NCBI RefSeq assembly: GCF_001461035.1
Contig: NZ_LNAM01000208.1
Coordinates: forward strand, 1 to 64,000
Reading direction: 5' to 3'
DNA length: 64,000 bases
From: Acetivibrio ethanolgignens
GTDB taxonomy: Bacteria; Bacillota; Clostridia; Lachnospirales; Lachnospiraceae
Shown here piece after piece: positions 1 to 9,390 of the stretch (position 1 is its first letter; each line of letters starts with the position of its first letter). Below the pieces are notes generated by a model, which was not told where the DNA came from, made no database searches, and saw only the letters and a program-made list of their open reading frames with translations. Position numbers and translations under genes: made by a program.

Positions 1-17
1 TGGAGCAGATGTAAGAG

Positions 18-1286
18 TTGGAAGTTGCAAATGTCTGCTTAATCAGCAGACACTATTTAAATCTGGATTTTAATGACAGGTTAAACATCTTGGCACAGCG
101 GCTCTATGAACGGTATAAGGGAAACGGAGTTATTGATGGAATCAGAGATATGCGGATTGATGGAGTGAGTGCAGGAGTGTCAGGAATACCAGAGGACTAT
201 GATATGAATGGTATGATAAGCGGAGCAGCAGAGCCGAGAGCACTGCCGGCTTCTTATGACAGTATATGGCTTTTTTATCATGGAAAGTCAATTCATCTGT
301 CCTTTTTGGGTTTTCACAGCTATCGGGAGCTGATACGGGTCTGCCGGAATATTTACCGCTATAATAACCCAGAGCAGTTGTCTGCTGCTAAAGGCTACAC
401 GGTAAATGAAATGATGGATGGAAGCCGTGTGGCGGTGGCACGGCCACCTTTTTGTGAATCCTGGGTACTCTTTGTGCGTAAATTTGATACCGTGCTTCAG
501 GAGGACATCCATAAGCTGATTACTGATCAGAATAAGGAGCTTCCGATTACAGTGATGAAGTGGCTGATTAAAGGCTGTCAGGTTACAGGTATCACCGGAG
601 AGCAGGGCTCCGGTAAGACGACTCTTTTAATGTCCTTAATAGGCTTTATTCCACCATCCTATAATCTGCGGGTACATGAGTTGTCCTTTGAACTGCACTT
701 AAGACGTATTTATCCTGACAGAAACATCGTGACTTTTCGGGAGACAGCAGATGTTTCGGGACAGGAGGGATTGGATTTTTCTAAAAAAAGCGATGGTACA
801 GTAAGCATTTTAGGTGAGGTAGCAAGCAATCCCATTTGTTGCTGGCTGATTTCCATGGCACAAGTAGCCTCTTTATTTACATTGTTTACACATCATGCCA
901 AGACAACAGAAAATCTGGTAATTTCCATGCGAAATGCTCTTTTACTGGAGGGAGGCTTCCATGATGAAAAAGCAGCCTGCCGCCAGGTGACAGAAGCGAT
1001 TCGTTTTGATGTACATATGAAAAAAGGGATGGACGGGCACCGCTACATTGAACATATCAATGAAATCGTACCGGAAGGAGATACTTTTTCTGTACGGGAG
1101 CTGGTTTGCTTTAGAGAAGGAAGATATGTAAAAGGAGAGGGCTTTAGCACAGACAGTGTGGAAGATATTAGTTTTCATCTGGAACCGGCAGAGAGAAAGG
1201 ATTTTCAGAGATTTATAGGAGAGTGGGAGAATGAAGGATTGGTATCAGCTTCTACAGAGGCTTCCCTGGGTGCGGGGGTATCTTAG
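18..1286 (+). CDS. Tad/CpaF-like secretion ATPase
   Basis: Cytoplasmic hexameric-type ATPase that would power a Tad/type II-like pilus or secretion machine. Walker A GEQGSGKTT lies at residues 194-202, a Walker B-like segment ending ILGEV at about 264-268, and a histidine-box-like FTLFTHHAKT at about 288-297. These match the order in CpaF/TadA proteins, although the Walker B and His boxes are divergent. The start is uncertain: a TAA at 12-14 in the same frame ends an upstream reading frame, so TTG at 18 is the first possible start, with GGAG at 2-5. The 3' end overlaps the next gene by 56 bp, which indicates translational coupling in one operon. Family assignment is confident; the substrate is unknown. 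Confidence 0.8.
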   Translation: MEVANVCLISRHYLNLDFNDRLNILAQRLYERYKGNGVIDGIRDMRIDGVSAGVSGIPEDYDMNGMISGAAEPRALPASYDSIWLFYHGKSIHLSFLGFHSYRELIRVCRNIYRYNNPEQLSAAKGYTVNEMMDGSRVAVARPPFCESWVLFVRKFDTVLQEDIHKLITDQNKELPITVMKWLIKGCQVTGITGEQGSGKTTLLMSLIGFIPPSYNLRVHELSFELHLRRIYPDRNIVTFRETADVSGQEGLDFSKKSDGTVSILGEVASNPICCWLISMAQVASLFTLFTHHAKTTENLVISMRNALLLEGGFHDEKAACRQVTEAIRFDVHMKKGMDGHRYIEHINEIVPEGDTFSVRELVCFREGRYVKGEGFSTDSVEDISFHLEPAERKDFQRFIGEWENEGLVSASTEASLGAGVS

Positions 1287-2868
1287 TGAACTTCAGCATA
1301 TATATCAGATTATAAAGCCTGCAGACGAGATTACCGTTGAAAAGTCTGTAAAGAGGGTTTTAAAGGGTAATCTACTTTTGAGCCTTATTCTGGCAGGTAT
1401 TTTTCTGAGCTTTCGGGGTGCTACGGTATATTTATATGGAATTTTATTTATGACGGCGGTTATTGTAAACCGGCAGTGGGTAAATCAGCGCCTTCTGAAA
1501 GAAGAAAAACGGCTTTTGGAGCAGCTGGAAAAATACCTGGGAGATGTGAGACACCATTATCATACAGGAGGCCTTATTGAAGAAGCAGTATATGATTCTC
1601 TGGAACAGGCACCGTATGAAATAGCTCTTCATATGCATCAGATTTATGATGTCCTTACGGAAGAGGACAAGGAAGCAGATATAAGATATCGGGAATTGGC
1701 ACCCAACAAGTTTCTGACGACATTTCTGGCTTTGTGTCAGATTACGATAGAATATGGTGACAGTATTTGGGATGGGAGTTCTTTGTTTTTAACAAATTTA
1801 AATTATCTGCGGGAGGAGATACGAATAGAGCTGTTAAAAAGGGAAAAGGCTGCCTATGTGTTCAGTGGACTATTCTGGATTAGCCTTTTGCCGGTATTCT
1901 TTTTAAAGGTTATTGAAAACTGGGGAATTCAAAATCTTCCTGAGCTTGAAACGTATTACCATGGTACCTATGGGATTATTGTATCTTTTGTGATTTTTTT
2001 GGGCACCTTCGGTTCCTGTCAGCTGATTGGCAGGTTAAAAGCCTTTGAAAGCTGTTATAAAAATCATTATTTACTGGAAAAAATAGGAGGAATTCCATGG
2101 CTGCAGCAGAGAATAAAAGCATGGATTTTTACACATCCGAAAAAATCAGCAGAAGCAAGCCAGATTTTGCAGAAATGTGAAACAGGCTTAAGATTGCCGG
2201 AGTTTATTGTGAAAAAGCTACTTTATACAGCTGGTGGAGCAGGTATTGTATTTATTATGGCACTTCACATCGGTCTTTTAAAAAATTTGTTCTGGCTGCC
2301 TGCTTTTATTCTCGCCGGTGTATGCAGTTTTTTTGCAGGCTTTTTAGCAGGAAAGCTTCCGGAGGTTTTTTTAGCACTTCAGCTTTTTCTTGGAAAACGG
2401 GAAAAAGAAGATGAGGTTTTGCAGTTTCATTCCATCATTATTATGCTGATGCATTTGAAACGAATGAACGCAGAGACAATTCTTTGCTGGATGGAAAATT
2501 TTAGCAGATTTTTTAGAGGTTCTCTGGCAGAGTGTGTAGATAATTTTTCCTGTGATAATGAAGGAGCCTTACTGCTATTAAAAGAAAGGGAACCATATCT
2601 TCCATTTGTACGGCTGGTAGAGAATCTTGAGGCCTGTGACAGAGTAGGAGTAGAAAAGGCTTTTGATGAGGTAGCCGGACAAAGAAACTATTTTTTGGAG
2701 AAGAGAAAACAGGATAATGAAATTGCAATTACAGAAAAAGGAGCACTTGCCCGTGTTGTAGCATACCTTCCTATGGTACTGACGCTTTTATTATATTTAA
2801 TTGTACCTTTTGTACTGGAGAGTATACTTCAGCTGTCAGGCTATATGTCACAGGTAAGTGGACAATAA
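1231..2868 (+). CDS. TadB/TadC-like (GspF-type) platform membrane protein
   Basis: A 545-residue integral membrane protein. Two similar halves each have a pair of hydrophobic segments followed by a helical cytoplasmic stretch, and the last hydrophobic segment is near the C-terminus. This is the layout expected if TadB-like and TadC-like halves are fused in one polypeptide. Its position directly after the CpaF-like ATPase, with overlapping genes, supports a role as the inner-membrane platform. ATG at 1231 has GGGAG-like purines just upstream. Family level is inferred from topology and context because no short diagnostic motif is visible. Confidence 0.65.
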   Translation: MKDWYQLLQRLPWVRGYLSELQHIYQIIKPADEITVEKSVKRVLKGNLLLSLILAGIFLSFRGATVYLYGILFMTAVIVNRQWVNQRLLKEEKRLLEQLEKYLGDVRHHYHTGGLIEEAVYDSLEQAPYEIALHMHQIYDVLTEEDKEADIRYRELAPNKFLTTFLALCQITIEYGDSIWDGSSLFLTNLNYLREEIRIELLKREKAAYVFSGLFWISLLPVFFLKVIENWGIQNLPELETYYHGTYGIIVSFVIFLGTFGSCQLIGRLKAFESCYKNHYLLEKIGGIPWLQQRIKAWIFTHPKKSAEASQILQKCETGLRLPEFIVKKLLYTAGGAGIVFIMALHIGLLKNLFWLPAFILAGVCSFFAGFLAGKLPEVFLALQLFLGKREKEDEVLQFHSIIIMLMHLKRMNAETILCWMENFSRFFRGSLAECVDNFSCDNEGALLLLKEREPYLPFVRLVENLEACDRVGVEKAFDEVAGQRNYFLEKRKQDNEIAITEKGALARVVAYLPMVLTLLLYLIVPFVLESILQLSGYMSQVSGQ

Positions 2869-2883
2869 AAGAGGAGGAGAACA

Positions 2884-3336
2884 ATGGAAAACAGTTTAAA
2901 GGGGCTGCTTTTGGCAGCAGGAACAATTATTACCTGCGTGATTGTTGGGTTGGGGTTTTATATTGCGAGAGAAGCAAGAGATACGGCAGCCAATGGGGCA
3001 GGGCAGATTGCCAGGCTTAATGCAGAGTTCAACGAAAGTGATAAAGTCATTTATGATGGGCTGCAGGTATCCGGAAGTGAAGTGATTAATGTAATAAATA
3101 AATATAAAAATGATTTGCTTTGCATCGAGGTAAAGACGAAAAAAGGAACCAGTTACTATAATCATACCTTGAACCGGGAACGTACAGCACTTTCTGATGG
3201 CACAGGGGCATCTGTAAAGGCTGCTCAGGATCGCCTTAGTGAGACCTATATTAATCCGAACGGGCAGTTTAGAGGAAGTGTTGTGAGAGACAACAATAAT
3301 ACAATTATTGGAATTTCCTTTGAGCAGGAGGTGTAA
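2884..3336 (+). CDS. Small one-TM protein, pilin-like, Tad-like operon
   Basis: A 150-residue protein with a single N-terminal hydrophobic helix (about residues 7-27) followed by a hydrophilic domain, a pilin or pseudopilin-like layout. A strong GGAGGAG precedes ATG 2884. It sits 15 bp after the platform gene, where pilin genes are often found in Tad loci. No type III prepilin-peptidase site of the canonical Gly-Phe-type is obvious, so processing is uncertain. The function as structural subunit is inference from size, topology and context. Confidence 0.6.
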   Translation: MENSLKGLLLAAGTIITCVIVGLGFYIAREARDTAANGAGQIARLNAEFNESDKVIYDGLQVSGSEVINVINKYKNDLLCIEVKTKKGTSYYNHTLNRERTALSDGTGASVKAAQDRLSETYINPNGQFRGSVVRDNNNTIIGISFEQEV

Positions 3337-3339
3337 TAG

Positions 3340-3504
3340 ATGGAAAATGGCCTTGAGCTTTTTTATGAGGGATTTGGAGCAACCTTATTTTGTATGGCCG
3401 TTGCTGTCATGCTGTATATCTTTAGCAGTCTCCATGGTACAGAGGAGATGTTAAAACAGAATCTAGAGGAAAATCATATTATATCTGTTACGGTGATAGA
3501 ATGA
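3340..3504 (+). CDS. 54-residue one-TM protein in the Tad-like operon
   Basis: A short gene starting 3 bp after the previous stop, with the GGAGG ribosome site inside the end of the preceding gene. The product has an acidic N-terminus, one hydrophobic helix (about residues 12-29) and a charged C-terminal tail. Tight spacing on both sides and a good ribosome site support real coding. It could be a minor pilin or an assembly factor; I do not recognise the family. Confidence 0.6.
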   Translation: MENGLELFYEGFGATLFCMAVAVMLYIFSSLHGTEEMLKQNLEENHIISVTVIE

Positions 3505-3530
3505 CAGAAAAAGGAGAGGACAGACAGTAG

Positions 3531-4028
3531 ATGCACGGATTTGAAAAGATGGTAGAGATGATAGTAACAATCGTGCTTTTATTTTTAGTGCCGATTCAGT
3601 ATGCCGGTGCAAAGGCAGATATTTTAAACCGAAGCTATGTGATGACAGAAACGGCTTATCTTGTGGATTCTGTAAGGACAACAGGAAAATTAACCAGACA
3701 GATGTATGAGGAATATGAAAAAAAGCTTGGGATTACCAGACAGGTCTATGAAATTGAACTGGTGCACTACAAAAAGCTTTTAAATGAAACGAAGGAAGGC
3801 TATCAGACGTATTTTCAAGGAGTTTATACAGCGGATATCAAAGAGCAGCTTTTTTTAGAGACGGGCAGTTATGAACTTTTGGCAGGAGATTTTTTTCGGG
3901 TTCAGGTTAATAGAGTCAGTTCTTCCCTGGCAGAACGCTTTTCCTTGTTTTTCGGGCTGCAGGATGGGAGAACTGATTTAAGTGTAGAGGCTGTTTATGG
4001 AGGGAGAGTGCATAATGAGGCCCGCTAG
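3531..4028 (+). CDS. Membrane-anchored pilin-like protein
   Basis: A 165-residue protein with a hydrophobic helix at about residues 9-26 followed by an exported domain rich in Tyr, Lys and Glu. The topology resembles TadE/pseudopilin proteins. It lies 26 bp after the small gene and overlaps the next gene by 14 bp, so it belongs to the same transcription unit. No enzymatic motif is seen. A minor pilin is the simplest interpretation; this is inferred from topology and context. Confidence 0.6.
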   Translation: MHGFEKMVEMIVTIVLLFLVPIQYAGAKADILNRSYVMTETAYLVDSVRTTGKLTRQMYEEYEKKLGITRQVYEIELVHYKKLLNETKEGYQTYFQGVYTADIKEQLFLETGSYELLAGDFFRVQVNRVSSSLAERFSLFFGLQDGRTDLSVEAVYGGRVHNEAR

Positions 4029-4812
4029 CTTTGGAATCGTCTTTGCAATGCTTTTTTTATGCTTTGCAACAATAAGTGATCATGGTACAGCTGCTTTGCA
4101 GGAAATCAGTTTTTTAAGAATCAATTACAATAACTGTCTGGATAGTGCAATAGAGGATGCGATGACGGAAAGTGTAGAGATAGATAACGGACGCCAGGTA
4201 AGGCTGAATAAAGAGGAGGTGGTGGATAGCTTTTTTACAGCCATGGCAGTAAATTTTGATGCAATGGAGAATTCAGGCAGAAGAGAGCTTTTAAAGGCCT
4301 GTGTGCCGGTAATTGCTTTTGTAGAGAGAAGTAAGGTTACCTTCTTTTATGATTTTTTAAATGAAGGTAACACTCGTGAGGTATGGTTTGAAAAGAAATG
4401 GAAAGATTTTAGGATTTATTTTACTCTTACTGATTATATTCGTGTGGAAAATATGGAAACAGGGGATGCTCTGGAGGGAGATTTTCACGATATTGGAAAG
4501 GTGTATGACATTCCATTCTTTCAGGAAGAAAGCTGGTTTTCTGAGGAACAAAAAAGGCTTACACGGGAGGTATTATTAGAAAATCTGGAGGAGATAGTCA
4601 AGGAGCACAATGTGGCAGTAAAACGGTTGGGGATACAGTATCGTTTTTTTCTTCCGGTAATAAAGGATGAGGAATGGTATCGGGAAATTGACCAGATTAG
4701 TATGCTGGTGCTGTTTCAGGGATATCCGTATGGAAACCATACGATTGGATATTATAACAGAATGGCAATTGGTGGTGCTGAGATTAAAAAGAAGGGATAT
4801 GAGTATAGATGA
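4015..4812 (+). CDS. Exported or membrane-anchored protein, Tad-like operon
   Basis: A 265-residue protein with an N-terminal hydrophobic helix (about residues 7-20) and a large hydrophilic domain. An in-frame ATG at 3997 would add six residues, but ATG 4015 is preceded by GGAGGGAGAG and is the better start. It overlaps the upstream gene by 14 bp and the downstream gene by 4 bp (ATGA). I do not recognise the family. Its place among pilin-like genes suggests an accessory surface subunit. Confidence 0.6.
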   Translation: MRPASFGIVFAMLFLCFATISDHGTAALQEISFLRINYNNCLDSAIEDAMTESVEIDNGRQVRLNKEEVVDSFFTAMAVNFDAMENSGRRELLKACVPVIAFVERSKVTFFYDFLNEGNTREVWFEKKWKDFRIYFTLTDYIRVENMETGDALEGDFHDIGKVYDIPFFQEESWFSEEQKRLTREVLLENLEEIVKEHNVAVKRLGIQYRFFLPVIKDEEWYREIDQISMLVLFQGYPYGNHTIGYYNRMAIGGAEIKKKGYEYR

Positions 4813-5903
4813 AGAAAACCATAGCAATGCTAATAGCTTTAGTGTTTTTAGGCGGAATTTATGGAAATCGAACTGTGGAGGCTGTAGAACTGGAGGGAAA
4901 AACGAGAGAGGAAGCAGCGGTCTGGGTATGTCAGGAGATGGAAAAACAAGGAGAAAAAAAGAATGAAAAGCTCCTTGATGTAATTGAAAAGGAAAAGCGG
5001 ATATCAGACTTGAACCGTATAAAAAAGGAAAACCGGGAAGCAGTGCTTTTAGCCTATCATTGGGGGATTATGGGAGGCAGCAGTAATGGCAGTTATAGTA
5101 AAAGCAGAAGCTTTCAGGGAAGCCAAAAGCTTACCCTAAAGGAATGGAAGGAAATAAAAGTTAGAATTCAGAAGCCGGAAAAGCGTCTGAAGCTGAGCCC
5201 GGATGGGCAGCTTTGCAGAATGACAAGGCTGCCTTCCAATTATAAAAAATTTCCGTATATTTTGGATAGCTATCCAAACAGCTATTATGAGAGTACCTTT
5301 GATTATGAATGGTATGCAGATAAGCTAAAGGAGGGAAAGGATTATGTAAACCCTTCGAAGATGGATAAAGCGAAATTCATAAGCTGGAATAAAGAATATC
5401 CACTCTCTGAAATTAGGGAGAAATACGGGGAAGACTGGAAAAAATGTATTGAGCAGAATCTAAAAACCCGTCTGAATGTGGACTATCGAAAGGTTTCAAA
5501 GGATTTTACTTGGTTTAACAATTTGCGAAATACATACTATCTTTATGGGGATTGGGAACAGGATTTGCAGAAAACAGAAGAAATTGAAGAATACATAGAA
5601 AAAATAAAGAGAAATAAGGTAATTATTAAGGGTACGGTAGATATAGACAGCTCTACCCTTTATAAGAGCCTTACCGGTTATTTTATGAGAGCGCATATCA
5701 AATTTAAGATTATTTCTGCAAAGGAGATTCCTAAGGATCAGAGAGAGCTTTTCTTTGGAAGCCATGTGTACTTTAAAAATCTGAAAAAAGGAGTATGGAG
5801 AGAGGCCGTTGTAGATATTGGTCTTGCTACGGCAAATTTTTGCTCTGATGGAAGAGATTTTGCGGTATTTACAGATAATCTGGTAGATCCTATGAAGAAA
5901 TAA
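4809..5903 (+). CDS. Secreted Lys-rich protein of unknown function
   Basis: A 364-residue protein with a typical Sec signal peptide (positive MKK start, hydrophobic core at about residues 4-18, likely cleavage near residue 25). The mature part is rich in Lys, Glu, Tyr and Trp and shows no motif I recognise. The start ATGA overlaps the previous stop, so translation is coupled. It is probably a cargo or assembly component of the Tad-like apparatus; that role is inference. Confidence 0.6.
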   Translation: MKKTIAMLIALVFLGGIYGNRTVEAVELEGKTREEAAVWVCQEMEKQGEKKNEKLLDVIEKEKRISDLNRIKKENREAVLLAYHWGIMGGSSNGSYSKSRSFQGSQKLTLKEWKEIKVRIQKPEKRLKLSPDGQLCRMTRLPSNYKKFPYILDSYPNSYYESTFDYEWYADKLKEGKDYVNPSKMDKAKFISWNKEYPLSEIREKYGEDWKKCIEQNLKTRLNVDYRKVSKDFTWFNNLRNTYYLYGDWEQDLQKTEEIEEYIEKIKRNKVIIKGTVDIDSSTLYKSLTGYFMRAHIKFKIISAKEIPKDQRELFFGSHVYFKNLKKGVWREAVVDIGLATANFCSDGRDFAVFTDNLVDPMKK

Positions 5904-5915
5904 GAGGAGGTTGGG

Positions 5916-8654
5916 ATGAAGCGGTTTATTGAACTCTTTATAATAGTAACAGCTGTTATTTTTATAAACAAGACGGCCTTTGCAGGAACAAATATTGCTT
6001 ATATAAAAGATGGAGATATTGTTTTTGAAACAACAGATACCATTGCAACCTCTGGTATAAGATGGAGTGAGGTAGGTTTTACTCTGCGAAGGGACAGGAC
6101 AGGCGGGAATCCAGTAAAGGATAGTAAATATGGGACGCTTTGGTTAAAGGAGAAATACCGTAGTAAAAAGGATAATGGTGATGGTACCTATCGTGTCAGC
6201 TTTACCATACCGAAAAAGGATACGGAGACCGTTCTTTCAGAAGCAGGTATTCTGAAGGGGAAGGGGGATATTCTGTATTTAAATGGTATTTTTAAGGTGA
6301 TTCGATATGGGAAAACAGATAAGAAATATTATAGAACTTTGTCTGGAATAAAGGGGGCAGCTGGTTGGAGAAATAAAAAAGACTTTGATGAGCTTTTTGA
6401 TATAAAGGTAGTGTTTAAGGCTCCAGAGCCGCCAGAAGAAAAGCAGGAGAAGGAAAAGATAAAAAAGGAGGGAACAGGAGAGGCAGCACCCTTTGCAGTA
6501 ATCGGAGCAGGAGAACTGGGAAATGAGCCCTTTGATGTCACAGAAGGAGTACCTGTAGAGGAGTCTCTTTATTGTACTGGCTGGACAAAGGAATATATAC
6601 GTTCTTATGAATATAAAAGAGTGCAGGGAGAAAAGATATATCCAGTAACGGTAAATAGAACTTATCAGCTTTCCTGGACAGAAAAGAGAATGGTTCCTGA
6701 TGGCAATAAAGGAGAATTGAAGGAAATTTCTGTCCCAAGGAGTCGAAGTCACACAGTTTCCAGTGAAGTATATGTAAAACGAAGATATTCTTATTGGAAA
6801 ATTGAAGATTTATATGTGGGAATACCGGAGCAGATGCTTGTATATAATGGGGCTCTGCCTGGAGAACAGGTGGTGATGGAGCCGGTAAATTATGAACCAC
6901 CGACAGTTGATTATGAGTTGTATTCTAAGAAGGAGCATATTCAGGAACCATCCTATAATAGAATCTTACAGCTACCAACAAGGTATATTTCCGGTAGTGA
7001 TTTTGCACCAGAAGTTCCTAGTGAGAATTTTCAGGCCTATGCAGAGTCTGAGATTCCTGAAATACGGGTGAGAAATGATTTTCTCTCAGTAAAAGGTGAG
7101 GTGCTTATGGAGCCTGTTTGGCAGGAGATGAGCACAGAAAATCCAAAAGAATTTCTAGAGGCAGGAGAACAGACTAAGGATTTTGTATTTTTAAAGCAGG
7201 GACTTTATTTGCCGGTAAAACGGCCAAATGGTACTTATACATCTTCTGGAAAAGTGATATATAAGCCACTAATTGCTTTAAAAAAAGAAAATGAAAGGAG
7301 AAGAACCTTTCCTATTGAAGAAATCAATCCTGTATTTGTTCATACCCCTGTGGTATGTGATGGGAGTGTAGAGGATAAATATAGGGAATGCCAGATGCTT
7401 TTTCCGGATCAGGAAAGAGGAGCCCTGATTCTTGGAAAAAGCTTTCAGGTCACTTTATCGGCAGAAGGACATCACCGGAGTATTCTTGGATATTTTTATC
7501 AGGATTACAGTCGGTACATAAAGAGGCGGCAGGTAAAGTTCCCATTTGAGGTAATTTATCAGGGAGAAACAAAAAGTAGCAATAGCTGGGTGGAGATAGG
7601 AGAAAATGCTACGTTTTACCTTCCTATGCAGGTGGCAGAAGGAAAGTACCGGATAGAATTTCGCTGCGTGGCAAAAAATGGGGAAATAGGTGATGGAGAA
7701 GAACGCTGGGCTAATCTGTCAGAAGAAAACTATGTTGCAAGGGACTGGGTTGATGTAGAGGTTTCCGGGCAGTTAAGAGACTTTAAAGTGTATGATATTT
7801 CTGATTATCCACTGTGGCAGAAAGTATTCCGAAAAGAAAAATCATTGGCTTTGACGGGCTTTTCTTTTCCGGTAAAAAGCCTGCCAATCAAGACAGGAAG
7901 TCATCCTTATTTTTCAAATATCAAGGGAATTAAGCCTGGATATATTCTTCGTATGAGTTGTCTTACTGTCGGAGAAATGGAAGATGCAGATGCTTATGTA
8001 AGAATTATTCCGCGATTTTATTATATTTCTGAGGATTTGAAGCAGCGACAGGAGGTAGATGTCTATTATACAGAAACAGTAGAGGGAAAGCTCAAGCAGT
8101 TGATAAAAATAGGAAGTGAAGATGACAGAAATAATGTAAAGAACATAAGGCTGGGAGATACCTATCTTAGTATTCCAACAATAGAATTACAAAAAACAGC
8201 AGAAAAGAAGCAGCTGCAGTTGAAAGAATTTTTACAGAAAGAGTATAAAAGCTTTACCTTTTCTAATATTATGTTGTCCAGTCAAATGCAGATACTTTGT
8301 GATACTAAGGGAGTACAAAAATGGTACTTTGAATACTATCTGCCATCAAAGCTGTATATTACGAGGAAAGACTTCTCACTCAATCAGGTGGAAAAAAGAA
8401 ATAAGTTAAATTTACAGGAAGAATTTTGGCTGAAAGAGGGATTTCTAATACTTAACTTTGATATTGAAACGATTCGCAATGGAAAAAGATATTTAAGTTA
8501 TCGAAATGAAAGTATGGCTCTACAGGGATATCGAAATCAGTGGTTATATGAAAAAAATGGAGAAATTACAGACCCCTATGCTCTGGGAGACGTAGCACAG
8601 CTTAAATTAAATCAGTCTGCAGCTATCGACTACCAGAGCAGAGGAACTCATTAA
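5916..8654 (+). CDS. Large secreted protein closing the Tad-like operon
   Basis: A 912-residue protein with a clear signal peptide (hydrophobic core at about residues 4-18, cleavage near Ala-Phe-Ala at 21-23). The mature part is beta-rich in composition, with a Pro/Glu/Lys-rich linker around residues 168-188. It resembles large exported proteins of unknown function found near such loci in Lachnospiraceae (recollection, possibly the DUF5704 type, unverified). GAGG lies just before ATG 5916, and the gene follows its neighbour by 12 bp. It ends tail to tail with the next gene. It could be the surface-exposed tip, adhesin or secreted cargo. Confidence 0.55.
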   Translation: MKRFIELFIIVTAVIFINKTAFAGTNIAYIKDGDIVFETTDTIATSGIRWSEVGFTLRRDRTGGNPVKDSKYGTLWLKEKYRSKKDNGDGTYRVSFTIPKKDTETVLSEAGILKGKGDILYLNGIFKVIRYGKTDKKYYRTLSGIKGAAGWRNKKDFDELFDIKVVFKAPEPPEEKQEKEKIKKEGTGEAAPFAVIGAGELGNEPFDVTEGVPVEESLYCTGWTKEYIRSYEYKRVQGEKIYPVTVNRTYQLSWTEKRMVPDGNKGELKEISVPRSRSHTVSSEVYVKRRYSYWKIEDLYVGIPEQMLVYNGALPGEQVVMEPVNYEPPTVDYELYSKKEHIQEPSYNRILQLPTRYISGSDFAPEVPSENFQAYAESEIPEIRVRNDFLSVKGEVLMEPVWQEMSTENPKEFLEAGEQTKDFVFLKQGLYLPVKRPNGTYTSSGKVIYKPLIALKKENERRRTFPIEEINPVFVHTPVVCDGSVEDKYRECQMLFPDQERGALILGKSFQVTLSAEGHHRSILGYFYQDYSRYIKRRQVKFPFEVIYQGETKSSNSWVEIGENATFYLPMQVAEGKYRIEFRCVAKNGEIGDGEERWANLSEENYVARDWVDVEVSGQLRDFKVYDISDYPLWQKVFRKEKSLALTGFSFPVKSLPIKTGSHPYFSNIKGIKPGYILRMSCLTVGEMEDADAYVRIIPRFYYISEDLKQRQEVDVYYTETVEGKLKQLIKIGSEDDRNNVKNIRLGDTYLSIPTIELQKTAEKKQLQLKEFLQKEYKSFTFSNIMLSSQMQILCDTKGVQKWYFEYYLPSKLYITRKDFSLNQVEKRNKLNLQEEFWLKEGFLILNFDIETIRNGKRYLSYRNESMALQGYRNQWLYEKNGEITDPYALGDVAQLKLNQSAAIDYQSRGTH

Positions 8655-9238
8655 TTTACTCCATAAGAAGGAAACGGTAAATTTAGTTCAAATAATTGTA
8701 AAAGAGCATCTACCACTCTGTGGCAAAGTTCAACAATATAGATACAGTCATATTGTGTTTCCTTAATCGTGTTTAGATATTTTTCGTGGGAAACTTTGAT
8801 AAAAGCGATGATTTCGTCTGTGGTACGGAAGATATCATTTTTTTCGCGGACACGCTTAGCTTCTTCGCTTTTCACATAGTTTCGAATGGCATGTTTTAAA
8901 TCTTCCTCATAAATACAATGCTCTTTTAAAGTTCCAGAAAAAATTTTGTTATGTGGAAAGGTAAAGTAATCAGCTACATAATGGGTAATCACGCCCAGGT
9001 GGCGGCAATAGTAACTGCTTAATCCCTTTTCAAAGTTATAGTTAATAGTTATTTTATCAATTTCTTTTCTTAAAATGTCAAGAGTTTCGTCAATCGAGTG
9101 CCTTCTTGTGATGAAAGAAGGGGTACAGTCAGGAAGAATGCTTCCAAGGTAAAAGGATTTCTTATGCTTTTGTAAGTATTCCATTCCGTTGCTGTTCATC
9201 AGATAACGGGCAACAGAAATATGAGATTTCTTTCTCAT
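8651..9238 (-). CDS. Zinc-dependent phospholipase C-like protein
   Basis: A 195-residue protein with His/Asp/Cys clusters typical of the zinc-dependent phospholipase C family: an early ISVAR segment, LPDCTPSF, a YYCRHLG..HYVADYFTFPHN block and a late ELCHRVVDAL segment. No signal peptide is visible, so it may act in the cytoplasm, unlike clostridial alpha-toxin. A GTG/ATG further upstream is possible, but ATG at 9238 has GGAGGT eight bases before it. Similar proteins are widespread in gut Clostridia with undetermined substrate. Its stop overlaps that of the large exported protein. Confidence 0.7.
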   Translation of the reverse strand: MRKKSHISVARYLMNSNGMEYLQKHKKSFYLGSILPDCTPSFITRRHSIDETLDILRKEIDKITINYNFEKGLSSYYCRHLGVITHYVADYFTFPHNKIFSGTLKEHCIYEEDLKHAIRNYVKSEEAKRVREKNDIFRTTDEIIAFIKVSHEKYLNTIKETQYDCIYIVELCHRVVDALLQLFELNLPFPSYGVN

Positions 9239-9336
9239 TGGATTCACCTCCACGGGGACTATTGTACTATTTTTTTTTCAAGACTGCAAGAAAAATAAAA
9301 AAGAATTAAAAAAAAGTTAAAAAATTGTTCATATTC

Positions 9337-9370
9337 TTGACATGGCTAATGTGATATTGTAAAATATCAC
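9337..9370 (+). promoter_or_regulatory. Promoter with an operator-like inverted repeat
   Basis: A sigma-A type promoter: -35 TTGACA at 9337-9342, a 17-bp spacer and -10 TAAAAT at 9360-9365. An 8-4-8 perfect inverted repeat, GTGATATT (9351-9358) and AATATCAC (9363-9370), overlaps the -10 element. A repressor bound here would block the CNNM-type transporter gene downstream. Confidence 0.65.
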
Positions 9371-9390
9371 AAAGATTGGAGATGATGTAA

